In this document: positions 1 through 6,734 of the stretch, piece after piece
How positions within the stretch are numbered: the first letter of the stretch is position 1
Layout: every line of letters starts with the position of its first letter
NCBI GenBank assembly: GCA_014239035.1
Contig: JAAZZY010000032.1
Span: 1-16,105 of the forward strand
Direction: 5' to 3'
From: Chlamydiia bacterium
GTDB taxonomy: Bacteria > Chlamydiota > Chlamydiia > Chlamydiales > JAAZZY01
Length of the DNA stretch: 16,105 bases
The notes under the pieces: model-generated
The model's database searches: none
Told to the model about the DNA's origin: nothing
The model's input: the letters and a program-made list of their open reading frames with translations, nothing else
Program-made: the position numbers and the translations under genes

Positions 1-731
1 TTCTGGTAGATCGAAAGCTGCTCTGCGGGTGTAGATGCTTGTGCTGTAAGCACCTGTTCATTCATATTTTTAAGCTGCTGCTTGATACTATCACTACCAA
101 TCCCCAAGATCGGAGATCTAAAATTCTGAATTAAAGTAGCTAGCTCTGAACCATATACAGCAACCTGATCGCCATTGGTAGTGTCTAGCTGAGCTTGTTT
201 GGCTTCTAGATCTTTAATGCTTGTGACATCACGATCTGAAAGCTTTTGAATCACAATGCGGTTAACACGCTCAGGAGTATCAAAGATCCCCCCCACAACG
301 ACATAACCACTTGATGGGACGGCAATTCCAGAGATTTTGAGGTACCAGTCAGCAGCATCTCTTACACGCTGCTCTTGGATTTCAAGCTCTCCACCAATTC
401 GATTTTGCTCGTTTACAAGTTCATGATTCTTATTAAGATGCTCTAGAAAACGGTAGCGGGCCTTGCCTTCTGGAGTCTCTGTTGACCTGAATTTACCGCT
501 GAAGGTAACAAGATTATCGTTGAGCGATGTTTTTCTATTCTCTTCTGGATGTATCAGGTTAAGGTTGACTAGGTGCTCTACCTGGTGACTAAAAGAAACT
601 TTAGCCGTTTTTTGATTCGTAAAGTTTTGGATAACAAACACTATAAAGATGGCAGCTAAAATGAATAAAAAGAAACTGCCTGGGAATGATCTTTTGGGAG
701 GAGTATTATTATTTTTATTATCGTCTGCCAT
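1..731 (-). CDS. ftsH: ATP-dependent zinc metalloprotease FtsH, N-terminal part (3' end beyond the window)
   Basis: FtsH is a membrane-anchored AAA+ zinc protease that degrades misfolded or unassembled membrane proteins and some regulators. Only the first 243 residues are inside the window; the AAA+ and HExxH protease domains would lie beyond position 1. Seen: a short hydrophilic Asn/Lys-rich start (residues 1-15, beginning MADDNKNNN), one membrane segment at about 19-36, then a long soluble region (40-243) expected to be extracytoplasmic, starting KVSFSHQVEHLVNL. This domain is much longer than the roughly 70-residue one in E. coli FtsH. As far as I recall, chlamydial FtsH proteins share this extension and stand next to tilS as here. 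The ATG at 729-731 is the first in-frame start; AAGAGAG lies only 2 nt upstream. A TTGACT hexamer at 793-798 could be a -35, but its -10 (GATAGC) is poor. The call rests on resemblance and context, since no catalytic motif is visible. Confidence 0.82.
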   Translation of the reverse strand, partial: MADDNKNNNTPPKRSFPGSFFLFILAAIFIVFVIQNFTNQKTAKVSFSHQVEHLVNLNLIHPEENRKTSLNDNLVTFSGKFRSTETPEGKARYRFLEHLNKNHELVNEQNRIGGELEIQEQRVRDAADWYLKISGIAVPSSGYVVVGGIFDTPERVNRIVIQKLSDRDVTSIKDLEAKQAQLDTTNGDQVAVYGSELATLIQNFRSPILGIGSDSIKQQLKNMNEQVLTAQASTPAEQLSIYQ

Positions 732-919
732 AACTCTCTTAGTGGGTAGTGAAGCCTTCTTAAAATTTAGCTATCTCGAACTTGTCATTATTAGTCAAGA
801 ATTGTCTATTTTTCTTTATAAGAAAAAAATAAAAAACTCTGCGCAGCATATAAAATTCTAGTCGTATGCGCTTTAGGTTTCATTTAGGTGTTAACTTATC
901 TCATTATGTCAAAGCAATG

Positions 920-937
920 AAAGGATTTCAATCCTTT
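920..937 (-). terminator. Possible weak hairpin terminator downstream of tilS
   Basis: Perfect 8-base arms AAAGGATT (920-927) and AATCCTTT (930-937) flank a 2-base centre; in practice this is a 7-base-pair stem with a 4-base loop. It lies about 38 nt past the tilS stop. Read in the tilS direction the following bases are CATTGCTTT, not a clean U-run, and a T-run follows the hairpin only on the plus strand. Weak or partial termination between tilS and ftsH is plausible but unproven. Confidence 0.35.
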
Positions 938-974
938 TTCAAAATCAAAGAAATTTATAGTAAAATTCTGAAAA

Positions 975-1931
975 CTAGATCTTACTTTTTATAAAAAGCT
1001 TTTGACCATCAAAGTAAAGGTTTACATTTTTTTTGATGATGGTTTTGCCCACGCTTTTATTTTGAATAAGGTAAATAGCAGTAGAGAGCTCTTTTCTACT
1101 CAGAGAGATGTTTTGATCTTTAAGTGTCTGCTTTAAAAAGTAATGCATCTCCAAAGGATGCAAATTCAAGTTTGAGAAGTCAATGCTCAAGTCTTGTGTT
1201 TTATTTGTTTGGCAAGCCAGATTTTGGGTCTTTGCTTGTAGATAGCTAGAGAGCTGATCAGAATATTGCGCTAAGTTGAAGAGGCTTGTGCGAATATTTT
1301 TACCGAGCTCTTTTTCCAAAAGAGGAATAATTTTCATGCGCATCTTTGAACGCAGGTTACTTCCATCAAAGTTACTCTTATCAATAATAGGTACGAGATT
1401 GTGCTTTTTGATATACTGCAGGATCTCAGCTTTTGATGACTGCAAGAGAGGTCGCCAAATTTGAATGCCATTTCGAAATGAAATGCTCTTAATGGGGCAG
1501 AGGTTCGAAATGAAGGCTCCTTCTAACATTCTTTTTAAAACAGTTTCTTCTAAATCATCTCTATGATGAGCAAGTAGAAGAGCAGCGTAGCTTCTTTTTT
1601 TAAAGAGCTCCTCAAAAAAGTCATACCGTTTTTTTCTAAAGGTGTCTTCAACATTTTTTGTGGGGACTTCTTCTATCTTCATGAGATGAAAAGGTATTTT
1701 TTTTTCTAGAGACCACTTTTGCAAACCCAAGGCCTCATCAGAGCTCTCCTTTCTGTAGCCATGATCAACATGTGCAAGTTCGATCTCTAAGGAGTACTTA
1801 TCTTTGAGCTCAAGTAAAAGTGAGGTTAAAGCTAAAGAATCTGGGCCACCTGAAAAGGCTACAAGCAAAGGAGCTCCCGCCTTAAAGTGATCTGTCAAAA
1901 AAACTTCTAGTCTCTTTTTTAAAGAATGCAT
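975..1931 (-). CDS. tilS: tRNA(Ile)-lysidine synthase TilS
   Basis: TilS ligates lysine to C34 of tRNA-Ile(CAU) in an ATP-dependent reaction, giving lysidine and changing decoding from AUG to AUA; it is normally essential. The 318-residue protein has the N-type ATP pyrophosphatase P-loop SGGPDS at 27-32, a conserved HVDHG at 54-58, and AHHRDDLEETVL at 121-132, matching the family motif GHHxDDxxETxL. Residues from about 215 on form the smaller substrate-binding part. The length is close to short TilS forms (about 310-320 residues), so it lacks the extra C-terminal domain of the roughly 430-residue E. coli enzyme. The ATG at 1929-1931 follows a modest AAGAGATAG. It is divergent from lptF and followed by ftsH on the same strand 243 bp later, an arrangement I recall from Chlamydia. 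Confidence 0.95.
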   Translation of the reverse strand: MHSLKKRLEVFLTDHFKAGAPLLVAFSGGPDSLALTSLLLELKDKYSLEIELAHVDHGYRKESSDEALGLQKWSLEKKIPFHLMKIEEVPTKNVEDTFRKKRYDFFEELFKKRSYAALLLAHHRDDLEETVLKRMLEGAFISNLCPIKSISFRNGIQIWRPLLQSSKAEILQYIKKHNLVPIIDKSNFDGSNLRSKMRMKIIPLLEKELGKNIRTSLFNLAQYSDQLSSYLQAKTQNLACQTNKTQDLSIDFSNLNLHPLEMHYFLKQTLKDQNISLSRKELSTAIYLIQNKSVGKTIIKKNVNLYFDGQKLFIKSKI

Positions 1932-1963
1932 CTATCTCTTGTAGGTCATTAATTCTAAAAGCC

Positions 1964-1993
1964 ATTATAAATTAAATATTTAGCTAATGACAA
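1964..1993 (-). promoter_or_regulatory. Candidate sigma-70-type promoter for tilS
   Basis: Read on the minus strand: TTGTCA at 1993-1988 (5/6 match to TTGACA), an 18-bp spacer, and a perfect TATAAT at 1969-1964. The predicted transcript would start near 1957, giving a leader of about 26 nt before the tilS ATG. Position and quality are good for such an AT-rich gap, but AT-rich DNA yields chance -10 boxes. Confidence 0.5.
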
Positions 1994-2020
1994 GACTTTT
2001 ACTCACATTTGCGATATATT
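1992..2020 (+). promoter_or_regulatory. Weak candidate promoter for lptF-lptG
   Basis: AAGACT (1992-1997) and TATATT (2015-2020) are separated by 17 bp, 35 bp before the lptF start. The -35 matches the consensus at only three positions. It shares two bases with the -35 of the divergent tilS promoter candidate. Confidence 0.28.
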
Positions 2021-2055
2021 GAGCAAAATTCTACACATAAGTTGCAAAAAGCGTT

Positions 2056-3198
2056 ATGCCTATCCTTTGGAGATACATATATAAGCAGTTTTTCAAAGTT
2101 TTTTTACTCACAACTATATCTTTTATACTCATTTTGTTGGTCACGCGTCTCAAAGAGATCGCAAGATTTATTGCTCTAAGCCCAAACCCCAAATACGTTT
2201 TTGTCTTCATTTTGAATATCATTCCCTATATTTTACCTATTGCACTGCCCATTGCGGCTCTTTTATCGGCTATTATTCTTTTCCAAAAGCTCTCTCGCTC
2301 GCATGAACTCACGGCCCTGCGATGTGCTGGCTACAGCCTATTTTCTGTGATGTTTCCCATATTAGCTATTTCCTTACTCTTTTCTCTTCTTAACTTCTTC
2401 ATTGTTTCTGAGCTGACAAGCTACAGCCAAATCTATTCGAGAAAAACAATTAATGAGCTTATTACAACGAACCCTCTTTTAATGTTGGAACACAAGAACA
2501 AGCTGAGGAAAAAAGATATCTTTGTAGATATGAGCATTGAAGAGAGAGGCAAGTCTGCTAAAAACCTTTTTATCATTACCCCTGATAAAGGAGGTAATCA
2601 CCTTAACTTAATATCGATGGATAGACTTGATGTAAGAAAAGATGAGCTTTATGCCCCATCCCTTAATATTATAACAATGATGGGCGCTAATGACTCTGCT
2701 TCATACGATCATTTAGTTATCGAAAATGAATCTAATGTAGCGACATCATCATCCGATTTGACCAAGATAATGCATACAACCCACCTTCATCTCCAGCCTC
2801 ATCACCTTTCGATGCCTTTTATTTTTATTGCTCTAGAGGGTAAAAAAGAACACTTTAAAAGAGCCTTCTTGGCAAATGATAAAGTAGAGCAAAAAAAAGC
2901 GGAAAATAGCATCTCAGATCTCCATTCAGAGATTGTGAGGCGCATCTCCATAGGCCTTGCTGTTTTTACTTTTACTTTTATCGGCATTAGCTTCTCAATT
3001 GAAATTGGCCGCAACCGCAAAAAGAAAAATCTTGTTATCATTAGCACTTTAACTATTTTTGGTCTTCTGTGCTTTTTTATAGGAAAAATTTTCCATACCC
3101 ATTTTGCTCTAGCAGCTCTTATCTACCTCTTACCCCATGTTATTTCAGTTGCTTTATCTACATGGAATCTTTCTAGAACGATGAGGGGCATTGAATGA
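2056..3198 (+). CDS. lptF: LPS export permease LptF (YjgP/YjgQ family)
   Basis: LptF pairs with LptG and an LptB ATPase dimer in the inner membrane to extract lipopolysaccharide and pass it to the LptC-LptA bridge. The 380-residue protein has the family layout: a short cytoplasmic start (MPILWRYIYKQF), three membrane segments at about 13-30, 47-75 and 93-117, a soluble extracytoplasmic domain (about 118-290), then three more membrane segments (about 296-315, 325-343, 349-371). The loop HELTALRCAGYS between segments 2 and 3 matches the LptF/LptG coupling region that contacts LptB. Being first of the pair and the sequence RRISIGLAVFTF at segment 4 favour LptF over LptG. Its TGA overlaps the lptG ATG (ATGA at 3195-3198), implying translational coupling. 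No clear Shine-Dalgarno precedes the ATG at 2056. F versus G is less certain than the family. Confidence 0.87.
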   Translation: MPILWRYIYKQFFKVFLLTTISFILILLVTRLKEIARFIALSPNPKYVFVFILNIIPYILPIALPIAALLSAIILFQKLSRSHELTALRCAGYSLFSVMFPILAISLLFSLLNFFIVSELTSYSQIYSRKTINELITTNPLLMLEHKNKLRKKDIFVDMSIEERGKSAKNLFIITPDKGGNHLNLISMDRLDVRKDELYAPSLNIITMMGANDSASYDHLVIENESNVATSSSDLTKIMHTTHLHLQPHHLSMPFIFIALEGKKEHFKRAFLANDKVEQKKAENSISDLHSEIVRRISIGLAVFTFTFIGISFSIEIGRNRKKKNLVIISTLTIFGLLCFFIGKIFHTHFALAALIYLLPHVISVALSTWNLSRTMRGIE

Positions 3199-4244
3199 TC
3201 TCTATTTGGACCAAACATTTGCTCAAAGAGACTTTAAAGGTTTTTGCCTTTTTTATTTTGAGCCTATATTTCATATACTCACTTATTGACTACTCTAGTC
3301 GCATTGACTATTACAACAACCTGCCCACACTGAGTGTTCTGTATTATTATGTCTGCATCTTATCGCAAAAAACAGAACTCTTGATTCCTTTTGCTTTTAT
3401 GGTCACTTTAATCAAAGTGCTCACATCTATGAATGCCCATAATGAACTCGTCTCAATGCTTATGGCTGGGCGCTCTTTTAAAAATCTCTTGCGTCCTCTT
3501 TTTATTTTTGCTGCCATCTTATCAACACTGCTCTATCTGAACTTTGAGTTTTTAGAGCCGCTTGCTCAAAAGAAGATCCAACAGATCAAAATAATGAAAA
3601 AAGGAAATAAAAATTCTAACGTTAAATCATTTGTCTTAGATGACGGAAGTAAACTTATCTTTAGTAAGTACAATTTTGAAGATAAGTATTTGGAAAAAGT
3701 CTATTGGCTCAAGTCGGCAAATGAGTTTTATTACATGAACAAGTTATATCCTTATAGCTCGCCGCCCATCGGACATTATACCCTTGAATTTCAAAAAGAT
3801 GCTTCGAATGAAATAGCGCTGAAAAATAGATTAGATATCAAACCTTTTCATGATATGCAAATGAGATTCGATCCTCTTTTAAAATCTATTTTTTCAGTGC
3901 GCACATACTCCATTACATCCCTACTACGCTACCTTCACAACCCCTCTATGCTTTTAAACGTAGACTCTGCAGAGCTTCTAACACTGTTCAACTATAAACT
4001 CGTTGTGCCCCTTCTACCCATCTTCATTCTGATTGCTCTAGCACCTATTTGCACCAGCTTTTCTCGAAATGTCCCGACCTTCATTATCTACATGGGCGCC
4101 ATCATTGGGCTGCTTACCTTTTTCACATCCATGGATGCATGCTACATTTTAAGTGAGAATAAGCTCATCTACCCACAAATTGCTATGTGGCTACCCTTTC
4201 TCTTATTCTTTTGTTATCCAACAAAAAGATTTATTCGTTATTAG
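3195..4244 (+). CDS. lptG: LPS export permease LptG (YjgP/YjgQ family)
   Basis: Second half of the LptB2FG transporter membrane core. The 349-residue protein has the same plan as its upstream neighbour: membrane segments at about 12-30, 47-72 and 95-116, a soluble domain of about 140 residues with a run of Lys near its start, and three closing segments at about 268-288, 294-318 and 325-343. HNELVSMLMAGRSFKNLLRP between segments 2 and 3 is the expected LptB-contacting loop. Translation probably depends on the ATGA overlap with lptF. The C-terminus (KRFIRY) overlaps the tail of the oppositely oriented CDGSH gene by 14 bp. Two diverged paralogues side by side is usual for LptF/LptG. No lptB, lptA or lptC lies in the window. 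Confidence 0.86.
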   Translation: MISIWTKHLLKETLKVFAFFILSLYFIYSLIDYSSRIDYYNNLPTLSVLYYYVCILSQKTELLIPFAFMVTLIKVLTSMNAHNELVSMLMAGRSFKNLLRPLFIFAAILSTLLYLNFEFLEPLAQKKIQQIKIMKKGNKNSNVKSFVLDDGSKLIFSKYNFEDKYLEKVYWLKSANEFYYMNKLYPYSSPPIGHYTLEFQKDASNEIALKNRLDIKPFHDMQMRFDPLLKSIFSVRTYSITSLLRYLHNPSMLLNVDSAELLTLFNYKLVVPLLPIFILIALAPICTSFSRNVPTFIIYMGAIIGLLTFFTSMDACYILSENKLIYPQIAMWLPFLLFFCYPTKRFIRY

Positions 4245-4473
4245 TTAAAAAGCAGCGATGAGATCCATCGCAGTAAGGCATCATTTTAGAATTTCCACAT
4301 CCACAGATGGAGACAGTTCTATCTTTATCAAAGGTTTCTCGATAAGGTTCAACAGATGTCCCTACATGCGAGCCATCGCAGTACGGCGGCTTCTGCGTTT
4401 TTCCACATTTGCAAAAAGCCTTTTTATCTCCGGCCTTAACTTGTATTTTATAGGGTTCATCTTGCCAGTGCAT
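4231..4473 (-). CDS. Double CDGSH iron-sulfur domain protein (CISD3/MiNT-like)
   Basis: An 80-residue soluble protein made almost entirely of two CDGSH zinc-finger-like motifs, which each bind a redox-active [2Fe-2S] cluster through three Cys and one His. Motif 1 spans residues 21-36 (ligands C21, C23, C32, H36); motif 2 spans 57-72 (C57, C59, C68, H72). All eight ligands and the PYCDGSH cores are intact, so two clusters are expected in one chain, as in the mitochondrial CISD3/MiNT type and its bacterial relatives, instead of the one-motif dimers of mitoNEET. There is no membrane segment, so it should be cytosolic. The in vivo role of bacterial CDGSH proteins is poorly known; electron transfer or cluster transfer is proposed. 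It lies 78 bp downstream of the thioesterase on the same strand and may be cotranscribed. A weak AGAAAGA precedes the ATG. Confidence 0.93.
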   Translation of the reverse strand: MHWQDEPYKIQVKAGDKKAFCKCGKTQKPPYCDGSHVGTSVEPYRETFDKDRTVSICGCGNSKMMPYCDGSHRCFLTNNE

Positions 4474-4551
4474 CTATTGTCTTTCTCGTTAAACAAAAGA
4501 AATGTATTCAATTTAAAGATAATAGTTCAATAAGAAAATAATAGAGCCTAG

Positions 4552-5061
4552 CTACAGGTTCTCATTTTGCTGTCGTCGCTCTTCTTTTAGTTGAGCCATC
4601 TCAATACGGGCTTCACGCCTAACTTGCGCCTCTTCAAAGCGTCTTTTCTCTTCTTGGGTCTCTGTAATGATTGGCACTGTTTTGGTAGGCTTATTGAACT
4701 GATCAAGAGATACCAGAGTGAAAAAAGCTGACAAAACCTTTCTTGAATCACTATCGGGTGTTTGAGCAGTAACGACTTTGATGCCGACTTCCATAGAGCT
4801 TCCCCAGGCCCTATTGATCGCTGCATAAAAAATGAGAATTTCCCCTCTCTGAGCAGGAGATAAAAAGCGCATAGAGTCCACAAGCAGAGTAGCACAGGTT
4901 TTCCCTGAATGCTTTTTAGCACAGGCAGCAGCGAGCATATCTGCTATTTCCATGATACGACCCCCAAATACAGTATTGTTGGAATTGAGGTCTTGAGGGT
5001 AGATTTCATAATGGTGCCCTTCAATACTCGTCTCTTGAACTGTTTTACCTTTTTGCTCCAT
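4552..5061 (-). CDS. Hotdog-fold acyl-CoA thioesterase (YciA type)
   Basis: Predicted to hydrolyse acyl-CoA to free acid and CoA. The 169-residue chain is one hotdog domain (about 12-132). Motifs seen: NNTVFGGRIMEIAD (28-41), where N29, the GG pair and D41 match the active-site helix region of YciA/BACH-type enzymes; LLVDSMRFLSPAQRGE (59-74), matching the family VDSxxFxxPxxxGD strand; and an aromatic strand SAFFTLVSLD near 111-120. Residues 134-169 form a highly charged Glu/Arg/Gln-rich, probably helical or coiled-coil tail not needed for the fold. A very strong Shine-Dalgarno (AAGGAGG about 9 nt before the ATG) fixes the start and suggests good expression. The substrate chain length cannot be read from sequence. 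I recall a similar protein in Chlamydia (CT535). Confidence 0.88.
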   Translation of the reverse strand: MEQKGKTVQETSIEGHHYEIYPQDLNSNNTVFGGRIMEIADMLAAACAKKHSGKTCATLLVDSMRFLSPAQRGEILIFYAAINRAWGSSMEVGIKVVTAQTPDSDSRKVLSAFFTLVSLDQFNKPTKTVPIITETQEEKRRFEEAQVRREARIEMAQLKEERRQQNENL

Positions 5062-5081
5062 AGCAATTGCCTCCTTCCTCT

Positions 5082-5110
5082 TCTATAGAGGGTCAAGAAT
5101 TTATCTACAA
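5082..5110 (-). promoter_or_regulatory. Candidate promoter for the thioesterase gene
   Basis: On the minus strand TTGTAG (5110-5105), a 17-bp spacer and TATAGA (5087-5082) stand just ahead of the strong AAGGAGG ribosome site. Both hexamers are partial matches (3/6 and 4/6), so support is spacing plus position. Confidence 0.3.
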
Positions 5111-5124
5111 GACGAGTAAATAAA

Positions 5125-5177
5125 ATATTTTAAATAGGTTAGGTCTAGCACTTTAATTAGTAAATTATTTAAAATAT
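5125..5177. repeat. Long-spaced AT-rich inverted repeat upstream of the 374-residue gene
   Basis: ATATTTTAAATA at 5125-5136 is matched by its exact reverse complement TATTTAAAATAT at 5166-5177, with 29 bp between the arms. It lies in the divergent gap between the thioesterase and the plus-strand gene starting at 5208. The 12-base arms contain no G or C, so chance similarity is a real alternative; otherwise a paired operator or a cruciform-prone element. Confidence 0.4.
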
Positions 5178-5207
5178 CCTTTAAACTAAGTTGTTTGGAG
5201 ACATTTT

Positions 5208-6332
5208 ATGACTCAATTTGAACTATCATCACAAGACTATTCTTTTTCATCAGCAAACCCGCTAGCTTGTGAGGGAGCCTTCTATAGCTTTGCAAATCAA
5301 CTAGCTTTATCTAAGTCCTCTGGTCCAGATGCGTCTACCCATCTTTCAACTTTTGTTAAACTTATCAATCAGGTGTCTGGCTCTCTCCATGCTTTTTGTC
5401 AACTCCCTCCAATTCAAAAAGGCTCTGACCTTCTAAGTCCTGCAGGCACATCTATTATGCGAGGAGAATCACATGGCCTGCCCTATCTAGCTTTTAAATC
5501 CTGCATTCAAGTTGACCAAACAAATACGTGTGATAAGACAGTTTTGACTCTAGCAATGAAAAAGGATTTTAGCTGGGAAAAAACTCTCTTTGATGCTTCT
5601 ATTCCTCCAACTCATTTTAATCTAGATGCTGAAAAAACTAATCTAAATAAATTCCTCGAACACTCTAGAAGTCCCATTACCTTTAATGGCTTTAAGAAGC
5701 CCATCTCATTTTTGGGTGATCGAAAAATGGAGTTTAATAATTCATGCGAATTAAAAATTCTGGGGCAAGTAACAGTGCATGGTATATCCCCAAAAGTTAG
5801 CCAGTTCATCATACAAACGCTCGGGGGAATAGGGAAACTTTGCAAATTGCATGAAATGCCTTATAAGTCAGGAATTTTAGATTCACTAAATGACGCTTTC
5901 TATGCTACTCCTAAAACTATTTATCGACTCTCAGAAGACAAAGGACAAGCCTTTGAAGTGGGCTTTAGACTTTGCGAAGTAGTTTCTGGCCTTCAGGCAA
6001 ATGGATCATGGAAAAGTGTCTGCGCATCCGATACTAAATATATGCATGAAAAGGTTAGGAAATTACAAAAAACATTAGGTAAAGATTCGTTTACTGGACG
6101 CTCATCAGTTCCCTTCTTTATCTTTGCAAGAGTTGATAAACAATTAAAAGATTTAACTATTAGCATCTATAACTCTGACATCCAACGCTCTGCCTCAAAT
6201 CAAGACCTGTCAGCACTTACTAATCTTGCAAGAAGTCAAATATACACCTTCCCTAGTCTGAGAGGAAACTTAGTGCGCATTAGCCTAGCTCAAATGCACT
6301 TAGATGAGCCTTTCAACGAAGAAGACTGTTAG
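5208..6332 (+). CDS. Unrecognised 374-residue protein
   Basis: I do not recognise this protein. It starts at an ATG 8 nt after TTGGAGAC, a good ribosome site, and runs without interruption, so it is very likely real. Seen: a Ser-rich N-terminus (about residues 1-40, MTQFELSSQDYSFSSANPL) with no signal peptide; no membrane segment anywhere; mixed alpha/beta-like composition; nine cysteines scattered through the chain, including the last residue, with no CxxC pattern; and a short basic helix KVRKLQKTLGK about 285-295. A hydrophilic Ser-rich N-terminus in a stand-alone chlamydial gene fits a type III secreted effector or inclusion protein, but that is inference only. It is monocistronic as seen here: divergent from the thioesterase, and its last 33 bp overlap the tail of the convergent 125-residue gene. 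Base composition resembles its neighbours. Confidence 0.75.
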   Translation: MTQFELSSQDYSFSSANPLACEGAFYSFANQLALSKSSGPDASTHLSTFVKLINQVSGSLHAFCQLPPIQKGSDLLSPAGTSIMRGESHGLPYLAFKSCIQVDQTNTCDKTVLTLAMKKDFSWEKTLFDASIPPTHFNLDAEKTNLNKFLEHSRSPITFNGFKKPISFLGDRKMEFNNSCELKILGQVTVHGISPKVSQFIIQTLGGIGKLCKLHEMPYKSGILDSLNDAFYATPKTIYRLSEDKGQAFEVGFRLCEVVSGLQANGSWKSVCASDTKYMHEKVRKLQKTLGKDSFTGRSSVPFFIFARVDKQLKDLTISIYNSDIQRSASNQDLSALTNLARSQIYTFPSLRGNLVRISLAQMHLDEPFNEEDC

Positions 6333-6677
6333 ATTCTCTTTTGTAAACGTGTCGTCATCATTTTCCTGATCAATCTCCATAAGGATTCCAAGAATATCTT
6401 CTATAGGGAGACTTAAAAGCAAAGCTTCCAACAAAAAAAGAAGAGCTAATAGCCTTTTTTGAAGCTTGCTCAAACACTTACTATTTTTTAAAAATTGCTT
6501 AAACACCAAGGCCCTAAAACGAAGAGAAGAGAGCCTAAGGTCTTCTAGTAATAGCTGCTTGCGATTAAGAGCATTTTTACTCGCAGAGCAAATCTTTTCA
6601 TCTAGTCTTGTTTTAGAATATCTGTAAACTTGAGCTTTCCCATAATAAAAATGGAATGTTGAGGTGATTACTTTCAT
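6300..6677 (-). CDS. Unrecognised 125-residue protein downstream of sufS
   Basis: I do not recognise this protein. Its start (ATG at 6675-6677) is 57 bp after the sufS stop on the same strand, so it could be the last cistron of the suf operon or have its own promoter. Residues 14-75 are strongly basic (many Lys/Arg), residues 76-90 are Leu-rich and hydrophobic but interrupted by Glu84, and the end (93-118) is acidic, with an EIDQENDDD run. The charge layout suggests a helical protein-protein interaction module more than a transmembrane protein. There is no recognisable Shine-Dalgarno, and the 3' end overlaps the convergent 374-residue gene by 33 bp, so it could also be spurious. No SufE, SufU or SufA motif (conserved Cys in the expected setting) is evident. 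Confidence 0.5.
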   Translation of the reverse strand: MKVITSTFHFYYGKAQVYRYSKTRLDEKICSASKNALNRKQLLLEDLRLSSLRFRALVFKQFLKNSKCLSKLQKRLLALLFLLEALLLSLPIEDILGILMEIDQENDDDTFTKENLTVFFVERLI

Positions 6678-6734
6678 GGCATAGCATGATTAGAAATAAC
6701 CTAATATAAATCAATCTGAAGGATTTTTTTGATA

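Noticed and set aside
649..861. A 70-codon plus-strand frame with a hydrophobic stretch
   Set aside because: It mostly overlaps the start of ftsH on the minus strand, and its hydrophobic part is the complement of the FtsH Asn-rich start and leader. No support of its own.
4258..4533. A 91-codon open frame on the plus strand
   Set aside because: It lies over the CDGSH gene in the other direction; the minus-strand frame has two perfect metal motifs, and this one is an Arg/Ile/Phe-rich mirror with no ribosome site.
4587..4922. A 111-codon minus-strand frame inside the thioesterase gene
   Set aside because: Different frame of a gene whose own frame has clear hotdog motifs and a strong ribosome site.
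6678..6734. Hairpin ATTAG/CTAAT after sufS as a terminator
   Set aside because: Only five A/T-dominated pairs around a seven-base loop with no T-run; too weak to call.
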